From the NCBI RefSeq assembly GCF_022828255.1, contig NZ_JAJQJW010000001.1, positions 1 through 64,000 of the forward strand: a stretch of DNA of 64,000 nt, written 5' to 3'. The position numbers and the translations under genes are program-made. Below are positions 17,325-25,661 of this stretch, in pieces (position 1 is the stretch's first letter; every line of letters begins with the position of its first letter). The notes below the pieces were generated by a model that did no database searches, was not told where the DNA came from, and was given only the letters and a program-made list of their open reading frames with translations. The stretch comes from Candidatus Nanosynbacter sp. TM7-075. Its GTDB lineage: Bacteria > Patescibacteriota > Saccharimonadia > Saccharimonadales > Saccharimonadaceae.

Positions 17325-18836
17325 ATGACTAAGAAACACGCTTACATCACTACCGCTATCCCTTACGTAAACGGCTTGCCGCACATTGGGCATGCCATGG
17401 ACTATATGTTGGCGGATGTGTGGGCGCGTTATTCCAGACAGAACGGGCGCGAAGTTCGTTTTCAAGCCGGCGTGGATGAGCATGGCAATAAAATTGCCGC
17501 CAAAGCTGCCAGTCAAAATCAAACGCCTCAAGAATACGTCGATCAGACGCACGTTAATTTTAAGAATATGATTTCCGAGCTGAATATTTCAGTGACGGAT
17601 TTTATTCGAACGACTGACGCGCATCACGTTGCTGCGGTGCAATATATTTGGCAGAAACTCGTTGAGGCTGGTTACATTTACAAAGGTTCGTATGAAGGCT
17701 GGTATTGTCAGGGGTGCGAAGCTTTCGTTACGGATAAAGAAGCTGCCGATAATAATGGGGTTTGTCCAGATCACCAGACGCCGTATCAGCGTTTGAGTGA
17801 GGAAAATTACTATTTTAAGACCAGTGCTTTTTCAGACAATATTCGTCAGGCAATTGAGTCGAATAAAATGAGAATCGTGCCTGAATTCCGTAAAAAAGAG
17901 TTTTTGGAATTGATGAAAGATGGCTTGAAAGATGTGTCGGTTTCTCGTCCGCGTAAAAATCTTAGCTGGGGCGTGCCGGTTCCTGGCGATGACAATCAAG
18001 TCATGTATGTCTGGCTAGACGCTTTGAGCAATTACATTACGGTTATCGGTTATCCTGATCGTCCAGAAGAGTGGCAATCTTTTTGGCCGGCTGACGTGCA
18101 AGTCATTGGCAAGGACATTCTCCGTTTCCATGCTGGTATTTGGCCAGCAATGCTCATGGCGCTGGATTTGCCGCTTCCGAAAGTATTGCTTGTCCATGGA
18201 TTTATCAATTCTGGCGGAATGAAAATGGCAAAGAGTCTCGGAAATGGTGTTGGTCCAGCCGATATTATTCCAGATTACGGCGCTGAGGCGTTTCGATATT
18301 ATTTCTTGCGTCACGTACCAACACAGGATGACGGCGACTTTACTTGGGAAAAGTTTGAAGCTGCGTATAATGGTGAGCTTGGCAATGATTTGGGCAATTT
18401 GGTTCAGCGAGTCGCTAAAATGGTGCAGAGTTATCAAGCTGGCGTTATTGGCGACGCTCCACAATCAGAGCACGATATGGGACCGTATCGTCAGGCGATG
18501 GAAAGTTATATGTTCGATCAAGCAATGGACGAAATTTGGCTAATTGTTCGCTCTTTGAATCAATATATTGAGCGAGTTCAACCTTGGCAAGTCGCTAAAA
18601 ATCGTGATAAAGATCCAGAAGCAGAGTCGCATTTGAGTGAGATCTTGGCGCACGCTTGCGGTACGTTGTTGCAAGTGTCCGACATGCTTCGTCCATTTAT
18701 GCCGCAAACTGCCGAGAAAATTCATGATATGTTTGCTAGTGGTGTCGTGCCGTCAGAATTGACGCCTTTGTTCCCGCGCAAATATATTCACACGCCAGAT
18801 CCACGCGCTCCGAAAACAGAATCTCAGGTTAAATAG
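17325..18836 (+). CDS. metG: Methionyl-tRNA synthetase
   Basis: Charges initiator and elongator tRNA-Met. The 503-residue class I synthetase has the HIGH motif as PHIGH in the N-terminal Rossmann fold. A zinc-knuckle-like insertion follows (CQGCEAF ... CPDH). The KMSKS loop is KMAKSLGN, and a helical anticodon-binding domain ends the protein. It lacks the C-terminal tRNA-binding extension found in many MetRS, leaving the compact core form. Transcription is predicted to be leaderless. Confidence 0.96.
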   Translation: MTKKHAYITTAIPYVNGLPHIGHAMDYMLADVWARYSRQNGREVRFQAGVDEHGNKIAAKAASQNQTPQEYVDQTHVNFKNMISELNISVTDFIRTTDAHHVAAVQYIWQKLVEAGYIYKGSYEGWYCQGCEAFVTDKEAADNNGVCPDHQTPYQRLSEENYYFKTSAFSDNIRQAIESNKMRIVPEFRKKEFLELMKDGLKDVSVSRPRKNLSWGVPVPGDDNQVMYVWLDALSNYITVIGYPDRPEEWQSFWPADVQVIGKDILRFHAGIWPAMLMALDLPLPKVLLVHGFINSGGMKMAKSLGNGVGPADIIPDYGAEAFRYYFLRHVPTQDDGDFTWEKFEAAYNGELGNDLGNLVQRVAKMVQSYQAGVIGDAPQSEHDMGPYRQAMESYMFDQAMDEIWLIVRSLNQYIERVQPWQVAKNRDKDPEAESHLSEILAHACGTLLQVSDMLRPFMPQTAEKIHDMFASGVVPSELTPLFPRKYIHTPDPRAPKTESQVK

Positions 18837-18839
18837 TTT

Positions 18840-19658
18840 ATGATTGAGGCTGATAAGAAAAGTGCGACTGAGGGCTTACGTCTGATAGATTCGCATTGTC
18901 ATTTGCACGATACAGAATTTTTTACGGACAATCGTGAGAGGTTTTACAAAGAAACGGTCGAGGCGAATATTGGCATGATTTGTGTCGGTACTGACCAGCG
19001 AAGTAGCCGCCAAGCTGTGGAATTTGCCGCGAATCATAAGTTTACTTGGGCGGCAATTGGCGTTCATCCGCACGATACGAAAGATGGCTGGGGAGATGTC
19101 AAAACTTTGCTGGAGAATAAGACGGAAAATTCTCCGATTGTGGCAATTGGTGAAATTGGGCTTGATTATTATTACAATAACAGTCCGCGGGAAACGCAAA
19201 TTGAAGGCTTGGAAACACAACTTCAAATGGCAATAGATTATGATTTGCCGGTAAGTTTTCATGTTCGCGATGGCGCGAAGGATCAGCCGTCGGTTTGGGA
19301 TGATTTTTGGCCAATTTTTGACAATTTTCACGGGCTTCGCGGCGTGTTGCATAGTTTTACAGATACGCGTGATAATTTAGAAAAAGGTTTTTCGCGAAAT
19401 TTGTATGTTGGACTTAATGGAATTAGTACATTCACAAAGGATCAATTGCAGAAAGAATTGTTCGCTTCGGTTCCGCTGGAGAGATTATTGCTAGAAACTG
19501 ACGCGCCGTTCTTGACACCAGCGCCGTTTCGTGGTAATATAAACAAGCCAGAATATGTGAGATTGGTGGCTGAATATTGGGCGAAGCAGCGAAATATTGA
19601 TTTTGATGTTTTAATCCAAGCTACTCTTCACAACACAAAAGAACTTTTTGGCATTTGA
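18840..19658 (+). CDS. tatD: TatD-family metal-dependent hydrolase
   Basis: A 272-residue TIM-barrel deoxyribonuclease-type hydrolase. The metal-binding DSHCHL motif lies near the N-terminus, with GEIGLDYYY, SFHVRD, LHSFTD and the late ETDAPFL motif. Members act as 3'-5' DNA/RNA exonucleases or in tRNA processing. It follows metG by 3 nt, so they share a transcript. The metG-tatD pairing is common across bacteria. Confidence 0.93.
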   Translation: MIEADKKSATEGLRLIDSHCHLHDTEFFTDNRERFYKETVEANIGMICVGTDQRSSRQAVEFAANHKFTWAAIGVHPHDTKDGWGDVKTLLENKTENSPIVAIGEIGLDYYYNNSPRETQIEGLETQLQMAIDYDLPVSFHVRDGAKDQPSVWDDFWPIFDNFHGLRGVLHSFTDTRDNLEKGFSRNLYVGLNGISTFTKDQLQKELFASVPLERLLLETDAPFLTPAPFRGNINKPEYVRLVAEYWAKQRNIDFDVLIQATLHNTKELFGI

Positions 19659-19669
19659 AAGTGGAGAAA

Positions 19670-19981
19670 ATGAATAGTACGCCGGAATGTGTTATAAAAA
19701 CACCTGAAATTGAAGCTCGCGAAAAAGAAGCTCGCGAAAAACTTGCCGCTATTTTTTCTGATGCCGAGCAGCGCTATAACTCTAAGGTGAACCCTGAATT
19801 GGGGAAGACTGCGTTTGACGTAAATAATCTTAAAGCGAATATCCCTAATAATGAGGCGGTTGATTTTTGTAAACAGGTGCTTGGTGAAAATGAGAAGCCT
19901 ACCGATCCTGTTGAGTCTGTGAAAGAAATTGGCAATATGTTAGCAGATCTTCGAAAAACTAAAGCTAACGAGGTGCAATAA
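19670..19981 (+). CDS. Hypothetical small helical protein
   Basis: Not recognised. From the ATG at 19670 (GGAG just upstream) it has 103 residues. A longer TTG start at 19655 would overlap tatD. The sequence is highly charged with an imperfect repeat of EAREKEAREKLAA near the N-terminus. No membrane segment or signal is visible. It is packed between tatD and another unknown gene, so it may be co-transcribed. Confidence 0.6.
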   Translation: MNSTPECVIKTPEIEAREKEAREKLAAIFSDAEQRYNSKVNPELGKTAFDVNNLKANIPNNEAVDFCKQVLGENEKPTDPVESVKEIGNMLADLRKTKANEVQ

Positions 19982-20419
19982 GTGACTGAGTTTTTGAAAA
20001 AAGTACGAAGTTTGGTTTTTGCTGATGATAGCGACGCGGTGTCTTTATTGAAATTCCGTAAAAAAGATCGTCCATTAAAGAAATTTACCGAGCGCGAGCT
20101 AATCCAATTGGAAAGTGAAATTGGCGCAACAATTTTTGGCGAGAAGCCGGCGTATGTTGCGCGACGAGAATTTTTTAATTTAGATAAAGATACTTGGATT
20201 TGGTATGAAGAAGTTGCTGACGGTAAGGGTGGCCGGCAAGAATTGACTACGCGTTATGAAGTTCAACCAAAGGGAATTTTGAAGATTCAGCCGAATTATC
20301 GCTATAGTTACTTGGAGGGCGACGAGCTTCAGAATTTTGTCTTGGCAACTAAGGAATATTACGAGCGAGTTTCTCGACAATTGTATAAGAAAGATCCGCA
20401 AACCGGTCAGCCTCTTTGA
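19982..20419 (+). CDS. Hypothetical protein
   Basis: 145 residues from a GTG that directly follows the stop codon of the preceding gene. The pattern suggests a small beta-rich domain (WIWYEEVADGKGG, TTRYEVQPKGILKI) with a helical end (LATKEYYERVSRQLYKKD). It looks like a conserved cytoplasmic protein, but I cannot assign it to a family. Its stop codon lies at the promoter of the cysteine desulfurase gene. Confidence 0.65.
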   Translation: MTEFLKKVRSLVFADDSDAVSLLKFRKKDRPLKKFTERELIQLESEIGATIFGEKPAYVARREFFNLDKDTWIWYEEVADGKGGRQELTTRYEVQPKGILKIQPNYRYSYLEGDELQNFVLATKEYYERVSRQLYKKDPQTGQPL

Positions 20420-20425
20420 TATAAT
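20417..20425 (+). promoter_or_regulatory. Extended -10 promoter of the cysteine desulfurase gene (leaderless GTG)
   Basis: TGA-TATAAT ends 6 nt before the GTG at 20432. This is the same geometry as the leaderless ATG genes but with a GTG start. Confidence 0.6.
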
Positions 20426-20431
20426 AAAAAA

Positions 20432-21589
20432 GTGAATAAAGACTATATCTATCTTGATCATGCTGCTGCCACGCCAATGGATCCATTGGTGATTGAGGCG
20501 ATGTTGCCATATTTTTCTGAAAAGTTTTTCAATCCGTCTAGTCCTTACGCTCCGGCAATATTTACAAAGCGTGAATATCAAGACGCGAAGGCTCGGCTGG
20601 CGCGCTGCTTGGGCGTGATGGCTGACGAATTAATAATGACAGCTGGAGCAACTGAGTCTGTCAATTTGGCGTTCAATGCAGCAAATGGCGTAAGTTTAAT
20701 TTCGGCAATTGAGCATGATTCGGTGATCAACTCTGCAAAAGCGTGTTCGGAAGTGAAGTTAATTCCGCCAATGAAAAATGGACGAATAGACCCGAACACG
20801 GTTAAAAAAATGTTAACGCCAGATGTTGGATTTGTTAGTGTTGCGCTGGTGAATCATGAGCTAGGCTACATCCAGCCAATTGAAGAAATTGCGGAAATTG
20901 TAAAAGCTGAGCGACTAAGGCGCCAAGAAAATGATGAACCTTTACCGTTGATTTTTCATACAGATGCTTCGCAGGCGGCGGCTTTAATTGACGTGAAGAT
21001 TAAAAGGCTGGGTGTTGATTTATTGACATTATCTGCGGCGAAAGTTTACGGCCCAAAGCAAGTTGGTTTATTGTGGGTGCGACCTGGCATCACATTGAAA
21101 GCTAATATTTTTGGCGGTGGTCAAGAATTGGGGTTGCGCAGCGGAACTGAAAACGTTGCTGGCGTGGTTGGGTTTGCGACGGCTTTGGAATTGGCACAAA
21201 AACGACGTTCCGCCGAAGTGAAGCGACTGCGAAAGTTGCGGGAAGAGTTGGTAAAAGATTTGAGGCGGGCTTTTCCTGATATGTTGATATCATCAGATAT
21301 GAAAAAAAGTTTGGTGAGTTTTTTGAATATATCATTTTCTGGAATTGATGCTGAAAGATTGGTGTTTTTATTAGAATCTCGCGGGGTTTTAGTGGCTACA
21401 GGTAGTGCTTGCGCGGCTAATTCTGGAACGCGTTCTCATGTACTAGCGAGTGTTGGTCTGAGCGAATCAGAGATTGACGGAAGTCTAAGGCTTACCTTAG
21501 GCAAGTTGAACGATGACGAGAATGTAAAGCGAGCTGGCGAATTTATCATTGAGGCTGTGCAAGCGGAAATGAAGAGGGCTCGTCGATGA
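20432..21589 (+). CDS. Cysteine desulfurase (NifS/IscS family)
   Basis: A PLP enzyme that takes sulfur from cysteine as a persulfide. The 385 residues begin YLDHAAATPMDP, carry the PLP lysine in SAAKVYGPKQ (about residue 204), and have the persulfide cysteine in GSACAANSG (about 326). The GTG start is supported by family alignment and by the promoter spacing. It heads an overlapping cluster with a YdcF-like gene and mnmA. The likely job is therefore sulfur supply for tRNA thiolation; no Fe-S scaffold gene is visible nearby. Confidence 0.93.
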   Translation: MNKDYIYLDHAAATPMDPLVIEAMLPYFSEKFFNPSSPYAPAIFTKREYQDAKARLARCLGVMADELIMTAGATESVNLAFNAANGVSLISAIEHDSVINSAKACSEVKLIPPMKNGRIDPNTVKKMLTPDVGFVSVALVNHELGYIQPIEEIAEIVKAERLRRQENDEPLPLIFHTDASQAAALIDVKIKRLGVDLLTLSAAKVYGPKQVGLLWVRPGITLKANIFGGGQELGLRSGTENVAGVVGFATALELAQKRRSAEVKRLRKLREELVKDLRRAFPDMLISSDMKKSLVSFLNISFSGIDAERLVFLLESRGVLVATGSACAANSGTRSHVLASVGLSESEIDGSLRLTLGKLNDDENVKRAGEFIIEAVQAEMKRARR

Positions 21590-22182
21590 TTCATAAACTA
21601 GTTGGCTTGATTATTTTTGCTGCTTTGGTGATTTTTGGGCTTAGCGCATATTTGTCGCCGAATGATTTGGGTAAATGTCAAAGCGTGGGCGAGGGTGATT
21701 GTCGTAAGGCTGATGCGATAGTTGTTGTCAGTGGTGGCGATACGAATGCGCGAACCGACGAGGCTATTAAACTGTATAAAGAAGGTTGGGCGCCGCTGAT
21801 TGTTGTGTCGGGCGCGGCGGCCGATAAGACTGGCCCATCTAATGCTAAGGCTATGTATCAGCGGGCGATTAATAGTGGAGTTCCTGAGAAAGCCATTGTT
21901 ATGGACGAGTCTTCCGAAACGACCAGACAAAACGCCACTGAAGTGAAGAAGATTGTCGATTCACGAAAAATTGAAGATGTGATTTTGGTGACAAGTGGTT
22001 ATCATATGCGTCGGGCGCAACTCGAATTTTCAGCGCAATTTAACGATGTGAAGATTCGAAGTCATTCTGTTGCTTCTGATAAAAACTGGAGCTCGTGGTG
22101 GTGGTTGACTCCGTGGGGCTGGTGGCTGGCAATGGGTGAATTAATGAGAATTGGGCTATTCGCCCTGGGGTTGTCCAGATGA
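21586..22182 (+). CDS. YdcF/SanA-family DUF218 membrane protein
   Basis: 198 residues with one N-terminal membrane helix (about 5-22) and a DUF218 domain. Typical DUF218 features are DAIVVVSGG, AIKLYKEGWAPLIVVSG, MDESSETTRQNA and VTSGYHMRRA. Family members (SanA, ElyC, YdcF) are linked to envelope integrity. It overlaps both neighbours by 4 nt (ATGA), so translation of the three genes is coupled. The functional link to tRNA thiolation is unclear. Confidence 0.87.
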   Translation: MIHKLVGLIIFAALVIFGLSAYLSPNDLGKCQSVGEGDCRKADAIVVVSGGDTNARTDEAIKLYKEGWAPLIVVSGAAADKTGPSNAKAMYQRAINSGVPEKAIVMDESSETTRQNATEVKKIVDSRKIEDVILVTSGYHMRRAQLEFSAQFNDVKIRSHSVASDKNWSSWWWLTPWGWWLAMGELMRIGLFALGLSR

Positions 22183-23231
22183 GTAAGAAAGTTTTTGTTG
22201 GAATGTCGGGCGGCGTGGATTCCTCTGCGGCTGCAGCACTTTTGGTTGAGCAGGGCTATGACGTAACGGGTGTTTATATGAAAAACTGGTCGGAAGATCT
22301 TCCTGGAATGCATTGTCCGTGGGCAGAAGATGTTGCTGACGCCAAGCGTGTGGCGGTCGGCTTGGATATTGATTTTCGAGTTTTTGATTTCCAGAAAGAA
22401 TATAAGCAAAACGTTGTCGATTACATGATTCGTGAATATCAAGCGGGTCGCACGCCAAACCCAGATATTATGTGTAATCAAGAGGTGAAGTTTAAGATAT
22501 TTTTGGAGGCTTCGTTGGCGGCTGGAGCAGATTATATTGCGACAGGGCATTATGCGCGTGTTGCTCATGAATCGTCTTCGTCAGCCAAATTATTACGCGC
22601 TCGTGACGACAATAAAGACCAAACGTATTTCTTATATCGAGTGACTTCGGAAGCTTTGTCAAAAACCATATTTCCGCTGGGCGATTTTACTAAGGCGGAA
22701 GTTCGCGAAATGGCGAAAGAGCGTGGTTTGTGGACGGCTAGCAAAAAGGAATCAATGGGAATTTGTTTTGTTGGGCAAGTTGGAATTCGTGAGTTTTTGT
22801 CGGAATATGTTAAAACTGCGCCAGGAAATATCATTGATCAGCAGACAGGATCTGTCGTCGGTAAACATGACGGCGCAATTTTCTATACACTCGGTCAGCG
22901 TCATGGGCTGAACGTCGGCGGTGGATTGCCTTATTATGTTGTGGGTAAGGATATGGAGAAAAATGAGGTTTACGTGTCGCGCTCAATTGATAATGAAAGT
23001 TTGTGGCGAAAAGAACTTAGACTGGCGGATATCCATTGGATTAACCAAGCGCCGCATAAAGATAGGAATGTGCAAGTTCGGCTGCGTCATCGAGGTGCCT
23101 TATTTGATGCGAAAATTGACGGAGATATTGTGCAACTTTCTGCTTCGGAGCGTGCCGTAGCCGCGGGTCAATCTGCGGTAATATATGACGGCGACGAATG
23201 TTTGGGTGGCGGAATCGTGAAAACAGATTGA
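22179..23231 (+). CDS. mnmA: tRNA-specific 2-thiouridylase
   Basis: Catalyses 2-thiolation of the wobble uridine (s2U34) in tRNA-Lys, Glu and Gln. The 350 residues show the PP-loop GMSGGVDSS at the N-terminus, the first catalytic cysteine in NPDIMCNQEVKF (about residue 99) and the second in SMGICFVG (about 194). A C-terminal beta-barrel follows with TLGQRHGLNVGGG. Its sulfur donor is probably the cysteine desulfurase encoded two genes upstream in the same overlapping operon. Confidence 0.96.
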   Translation: MSKKVFVGMSGGVDSSAAAALLVEQGYDVTGVYMKNWSEDLPGMHCPWAEDVADAKRVAVGLDIDFRVFDFQKEYKQNVVDYMIREYQAGRTPNPDIMCNQEVKFKIFLEASLAAGADYIATGHYARVAHESSSSAKLLRARDDNKDQTYFLYRVTSEALSKTIFPLGDFTKAEVREMAKERGLWTASKKESMGICFVGQVGIREFLSEYVKTAPGNIIDQQTGSVVGKHDGAIFYTLGQRHGLNVGGGLPYYVVGKDMEKNEVYVSRSIDNESLWRKELRLADIHWINQAPHKDRNVQVRLRHRGALFDAKIDGDIVQLSASERAVAAGQSAVIYDGDECLGGGIVKTD

Positions 23232-23256
23232 CGTTATGGGAAAAATAGTGTAAACT
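23228..23256 (+). promoter_or_regulatory. Sigma70-type promoter of rpsP
   Basis: TTGACG and TAAACT are separated by exactly 17 nt. The -35 overlaps the stop codon of mnmA. The leader of about 45 nt contains AAGGA before the ATG, so rpsP is a leadered gene. Confidence 0.65.
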
Positions 23257-23307
23257 GTTCTAAAGTAAGGAATAATAAAACGTAGAGTTAAAGGAAGAAT
23301 TAATTTT

Positions 23308-23655
23308 ATGCTAGCAATTCGTTTGCAACGTTTGGGTCGCAAAGGTTATCCAGTATATCGTTTGGCGGTACAAGAAGCACATCGTCATCCATCAAGCGGT
23401 CGTGTAGTCGCTTATGTAGGTAGCTACAATCCACACACTAAAGAATCAAATATCCAAGTTGAATTGGCTCAGAAATATTTAGACAATGGCGCACAGCCAA
23501 CACCGCGCGTAGTTAAGCTATTGAAAGAAGCTGGCGTTAAGTTGCCAAAGTGGGTTAAGGAAGTTTCAACTGACAAGCACAAAGCCATCCGTAATCCAGA
23601 AAAACTTCGCAAGAATCAACCAAAAGAAGAACCAGCTGAAGAAGTAGCTGAATAA
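23308..23655 (+). CDS. rpsP: 30S ribosomal protein bS16
   Basis: 115 residues with the family N-terminus AIRLQRLGRKGYPVYRLAV and RHPSSGRVVAYVGSYNP. A charged C-terminal tail rich in Lys and Glu follows. It is a structural protein of the small-subunit body. AAGGA precedes the ATG and a hairpin terminator follows. Confidence 0.97.
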   Translation: MLAIRLQRLGRKGYPVYRLAVQEAHRHPSSGRVVAYVGSYNPHTKESNIQVELAQKYLDNGAQPTPRVVKLLKEAGVKLPKWVKEVSTDKHKAIRNPEKLRKNQPKEEPAEEVAE

Positions 23656-23683
23656 TTTGTTAAGATTGGCGATTTGATCTATA

Positions 23684-23711
23684 AACCCCATCTGTAAGGT
23701 GGGGTTATTTT
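23684..23711 (+). terminator. Intrinsic terminator after rpsP
   Basis: AACCCCA pairs with TGGGGTT around a 9-nt loop, followed by ATTTTAT. The T-rich tail runs directly into the extended -10 of alaS. Confidence 0.75.
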
Positions 23712-23712
23712 A

Positions 23713-23721
23713 TGGTATAAT
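23713..23721 (+). promoter_or_regulatory. Extended -10 promoter of alaS (leaderless)
   Basis: TGG-TATAAT ends 7 nt before the ATG at 23729. A -35 would have to lie inside the rpsP terminator hairpin, so the promoter probably depends on the TGn extension. Confidence 0.65.
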
Positions 23722-23728
23722 TACACTC

Positions 23729-25612
23729 ATGAATGCCCAAAAAATACGTAGTAAATATCTTGAATTTTATAAAAAACAGGGTCACGCCGTTGTTGAGCGT
23801 GCGCCGTTGATTTTAACTAATGACCCGACGACTTTATTTACGGGTGCCGGAATGCAGCCGATGATTCCGTACTTGCTTGGTGAGGCGCACCCCGAAGGTA
23901 AGAGAATTGCCGATTCTCAAACGTGTTTGCGAGCGCAGGACATCGACGACATTGGCGATAATCGCCATACGACGTTTTTTGAGATGCTTGGAAACTGGAG
24001 TTTGGGCGACTATTTTAAGGAAGAACAAATTGGCTGGATGTGGACGTTTTTGACTGAGGAAATTGGTCTTGATCCGCAGAGATTGTACGTAACGTGTTTT
24101 ATTGGTGCGCCGGAATATAATATCGATAAAGATGTTGAAGCGGCTAAATTGTGGCAGAAAAAGTTTGCAGAAAAGGGCATTGATGCAAAAATGGCGGATA
24201 TCGGCAGCGAAGAGCAGGGAGCGGCGCGTGGCGTAAATCCAGGTGAAAGAATTTTCTTTTATGACGGCAGCAAAAACTGGTGGAGTCGTAATGGCGGTCC
24301 AGAAACTACTCCGGTTGGTGATCCGTGTGGTCCGGATAGTGAGATGTTTTATGAGTTTGATTTCATTGAGCATGATCCAGAATTTGGTGAAAATTGTCAT
24401 CCGAACTGTGATTGTGGTCGATTTATGGAGATTGGCAATAACGTATTTATGGCATATAAAAAAGTTGCTGAGGGGCAATTTGAGCCACTCGATAAGCCGA
24501 ATATTGATCATGGATCTGGACTTGAGCGAATCGCAGCTGCAGCAAATAATGATCCTGACGTCTTTAAGATTAGTTTGCTTTGGCCGATTATTGAAAAGCT
24601 ACAAGATCTGAGCGGCAAGGATTACGCTTCACACACCGAAAGTATGCGAGTGATTGCTGATCATTTGAGGGCTGCGACATTTATGGCGGTTGATGGGTGT
24701 GTGCCAAGTAATAAAGAGCAGGGCTATGTAATGCGTCGTCTGCTCCGTCGGGCGATTCGCTATAGTTTTGATTTGGGGATCGAGCAGAATTTCCTGCAAG
24801 AAGTTGTGCCGACGATTGCTGATTTGTACGAAGCCGATTTTCCAGAGGTGAAGAATAATCGCGACAATATAATTGCTATCCTCGTTAAGGAAGAAAAAGC
24901 TTTTCGCCAGACTTTGAGAAAAGGTTTGCGGCAAATGCAGCGCTACATTGATGATGGCTTGACTGGTGAAGAATTGTTCACTTTGTACGACACTTTCGGT
25001 TTTCCGTTGGAGCTCAGTACGGAAGAGGCGTATAAACAAGGAATTAAACTTTCGGACAATTGGCGCGAGGAATTTGCTAAGAAAATGGATGAGCAACGGC
25101 AGCGCTCTAAGACGGCTCGTAAGGGGCAATTTAGTGGCGGTTTGGAAGGTCACGACTCTATTCATCTGAAATATCACACGGCGACACATTTGTTGGGTGC
25201 GGCGTTACGCAAGGTTTTGAATGCGCCAGATTTACAGCAACACGGAAGCAATATTACCGCCGATCGATTGCGTTTTGATTTTAATCACGATAAATTGACG
25301 CCAGAAGAAAAACAGGCGGTTGAAGATCAAGTTAATGCTTGGATTGATGAAGATTTGCCAGTTGGCTTTGCTGTATATCCGACCGATGAGGCATTGAGCA
25401 TGGGCGCAATTGGTGCATTCGGTGAGCGTTACGGCGACGAAGTTAAGGTGTATTCTATTGGTAAGGATGATAATATTGTCAGCTTTGAAGTTTGCGGCGG
25501 CCCACACGTCGAACACACTGGAATTTTGGCTGAAGATGGCAAGCGATTCAAAATCACCAAAGAAGAATCTAGTTCGGCTGGAATTCGTCGAATCAAGGCT
25601 GTTTTAAGATAG
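23729..25612 (+). CDS. alaS: Alanyl-tRNA synthetase, compact form
   Basis: A class II synthetase charging tRNA-Ala. The chosen ATG gives 627 residues, against about 870 for typical bacterial AlaRS. The aminoacylation domain, the tRNA-recognition domain and the second-additional (editing) domain are present; the editing zinc ligands are HTATH (about 483-487) and CGGPH (about 589-593). The reading frame stops just after the editing domain (SSAGIRRIKAVLR), so the C-Ala/DHHA1 oligomerisation and tRNA-clamping domain is absent. The end is clean, with no frame continuing downstream, so this is a natural short form rather than a frameshift. Confidence 0.93.
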   Translation: MNAQKIRSKYLEFYKKQGHAVVERAPLILTNDPTTLFTGAGMQPMIPYLLGEAHPEGKRIADSQTCLRAQDIDDIGDNRHTTFFEMLGNWSLGDYFKEEQIGWMWTFLTEEIGLDPQRLYVTCFIGAPEYNIDKDVEAAKLWQKKFAEKGIDAKMADIGSEEQGAARGVNPGERIFFYDGSKNWWSRNGGPETTPVGDPCGPDSEMFYEFDFIEHDPEFGENCHPNCDCGRFMEIGNNVFMAYKKVAEGQFEPLDKPNIDHGSGLERIAAAANNDPDVFKISLLWPIIEKLQDLSGKDYASHTESMRVIADHLRAATFMAVDGCVPSNKEQGYVMRRLLRRAIRYSFDLGIEQNFLQEVVPTIADLYEADFPEVKNNRDNIIAILVKEEKAFRQTLRKGLRQMQRYIDDGLTGEELFTLYDTFGFPLELSTEEAYKQGIKLSDNWREEFAKKMDEQRQRSKTARKGQFSGGLEGHDSIHLKYHTATHLLGAALRKVLNAPDLQQHGSNITADRLRFDFNHDKLTPEEKQAVEDQVNAWIDEDLPVGFAVYPTDEALSMGAIGAFGERYGDEVKVYSIGKDDNIVSFEVCGGPHVEHTGILAEDGKRFKITKEESSSAGIRRIKAVLR

Positions 25613-25646
25613 ATAATTAACTGTTGCTCTAAAATCACAAGCGTTA

Positions 25647-25652
25647 TATAAT
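25647..25652 (+). promoter_or_regulatory. -10 promoter of the ftsA-like gene
   Basis: TATAAT lies 9 nt before the ATG at 25662, giving a leader of at most a few nucleotides. No Shine-Dalgarno sequence is visible. Confidence 0.5.
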
Positions 25653-25661
25653 ATTTCTTAT

